A stretch of DNA of 11,731 bases from DASTDY01 sp035457345 (GTDB lineage Bacteria; Patescibacteriota; Saccharimonadia; Saccharimonadales; EFPC-124). Made by a program: the position numbers and the translations under genes. Under the pieces are notes generated by a model that worked only from the letters and a program-made list of their open reading frames with translations, was not told the origin of the DNA and ran no database searches. This document shows, piece after piece, positions 10,936 to 11,731 of the stretch. The stretch is from contig DATIBT010000072.1 in the NCBI GenBank assembly GCA_035457345.1, positions 1-11,731 of the forward strand, read 5' to 3'. How positions within the stretch are numbered: the stretch's first letter is position 1; each line of letters begins with the position of its first letter.

Positions 10936-11731
10936 CTACCTTCCGTCGTTATTAGACCAGTCGGTCGCCAGGTCGTAACCGTCTGGATGGACCGCGGTGA
11001 ACCCGCCGGTGTCGTATACCTTGCCCAGCCCTAGGCTCGTTTCCACTACCGAACAACGTGGGTAGCGGCTCAAGTTTGCAGCAATGATTATGTAGCCGTC
11101 CTTGTCTACCTTCGCTCCGTCATCGCGCACACTGTACGTGCCGCCGGCGCCACAATTCCTCATAACGCTGCTCATGTTCAGGTCGTAATATGTTTCCCGG
11201 TGCGTCACGCCTTTACTGTCAACAAACATGTTCACTCCCTTAGCCTTTGAGAGGCCATTGCCTGGCTTGGCGCCGACCACTTCAACCTGTTCTTTTGGCT
11301 GCTCAATGGTAACGCCTTGGATTTCTGTGCGGCTTACCGCGACGCCATTGCGCATATCAACCTGGTAGGTAACTACTCTCTTTCCCTTCACCCCAGGCGT
11401 CTGCACTTCTTTAAAGCCTATTGGGCGGTTGGTATCACGAATTTGTTTGACCAGGAAAGCAACTTCTTGTTCCTCGGTAACGGTTTGCACGCCATTACGC
11501 CACACCTGGACGGCCATGTTGGCAGAAATTGGCGTTTGCAGTGGAACATTTACGCCATCCTGAGCGCCAAGGACAACACCTTTTTCTTTAAGCAGACCTT
11601 CAACGGTTTTGCTTTGGGTGCGCGCCTCAACGACTTTGCCGTACAGGTCAAACTTAATGGGCGTTGCTCGCTGGATAGTTAGCTTAAGGCCAACGCCACC
11701 ATCGGTGACAAAGTCATCAATGCGAGTCAGG
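10936..11731 (-). CDS. DUF348-G5-3D cell-wall protein (YabE-like), 5' part beyond the window
   Basis: 264 residues are visible and the frame stays open to the right edge, so the true start lies outside. In order there is a DUF348 unit (KFDLYGKVVEARTQSKTVEG to NVPLQTPISANMAVQVWRNG, about 26-80), a G5 domain (about 84-155, with EEQEVAFLVK, GVKGKRVVTYQV and EIQGVTIEQPKEQVEVVG), a linker, and a C-terminal 3D-type domain (about 190-264) with KVYDTGGF and DLATDW supplying the Asp residues, plus two Cys (in RNCGAGG and PRCSVVE) that could form a disulfide. G5 domains bind cell-wall or glycan material; 3D domains resemble lytic transglycosylase cores such as MltA. The protein therefore probably acts outside the membrane on peptidoglycan, and a signal peptide is expected upstream. 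The domain order matches YabE/Rpf-like proteins and fits a symbiont remodelling its own or its host's wall. Confidence 0.88.
   Translation of the reverse strand, partial: LTRIDDFVTDGGVGLKLTIQRATPIKFDLYGKVVEARTQSKTVEGLLKEKGVVLGAQDGVNVPLQTPISANMAVQVWRNGVQTVTEEQEVAFLVKQIRDTNRPIGFKEVQTPGVKGKRVVTYQVDMRNGVAVSRTEIQGVTIEQPKEQVEVVGAKPGNGLSKAKGVNMFVDSKGVTHRETYYDLNMSSVMRNCGAGGTYSVRDDGAKVDKDGYIIIAANLSRYPRCSVVETSLGLGKVYDTGGFTAVHPDGYDLATDWSNNDGR

Noticed and set aside
10936..11517. Start of the G5/3D protein at the ATG at 11517
   Set aside because: The frame remains open to the window edge, and the upstream residues complete a DUF348 unit, so this ATG is internal.

Overview
The window most likely comes from a Candidate Phyla Radiation bacterium, and Candidatus Saccharibacteria (TM7) is my best guess. 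The evidence is indirect. Genes are small and tightly packed, TGA is used as a stop (standard code), host-type genes have moderate GC, and there is a DUF348-G5-3D cell-wall gene next to rsmA, metG and tatD. I could not run a phylogeny.

The minus strand carries the housekeeping backbone. Reading leftward from the right edge it holds a partial G5/3D cell-wall protein, a PPC/DUF296 protein and rsmA as a coupled run; metG (508 aa) with its own promoter; tatD; two small uncharacterised proteins; a cysteine desulfurase, a YdcF-like DUF218 protein and mnmA with overlapping ends; and the start of a membrane-anchored PQQ-type sugar dehydrogenase. G5/3D, rsmA, metG and tatD together recall the metS-yabD(tatD)-yabE-ksgA neighbourhood of Bacillus. 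The desulfurase and MnmA together form a plausible route to 2-thiouridine in tRNA.

Three plus-strand genes sit in the gaps of this backbone. Two of them (5502-6173 and 8014-8370) have GC-rich, GC3-rich, actinobacterial-looking bodies. Both are driven by nearly identical AT-rich promoters (TTGACT, 17 bp, TATAAT) and both end in strong GC-rich hairpins. The first encodes a soluble protein I do not recognise and the second a small protein with about three membrane helices. The third (8548-9654) is built almost entirely of about six tandem MerR/excisionase-like helix-turn-helix units.

The most striking signal lies inside two conserved genes. mnmA carries about 80 extra residues and tatD about 40, each in a surface-loop position, and the DNA encoding both belongs to the same dispersed GC-rich element (about 70% identical over about 78 bp by eye). 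mnmA holds two copies facing each other, forming a long imperfect hairpin, and tatD holds one. The element is read in different orientations and frames and is free of stops in most frames. It therefore behaves like a protein-coding palindromic element, analogous to the Rickettsia and Wolbachia palindromic elements.

No stretch over 300 bases lacks a gene. The largest intergenic regions are 7781-8013 (divergent promoters), 8371-8547 (terminator, promoter, leader) and 5392-5501 (promoter and structured leader). I saw no tRNA, rRNA, CRISPR array, insertion sequence or integrase.
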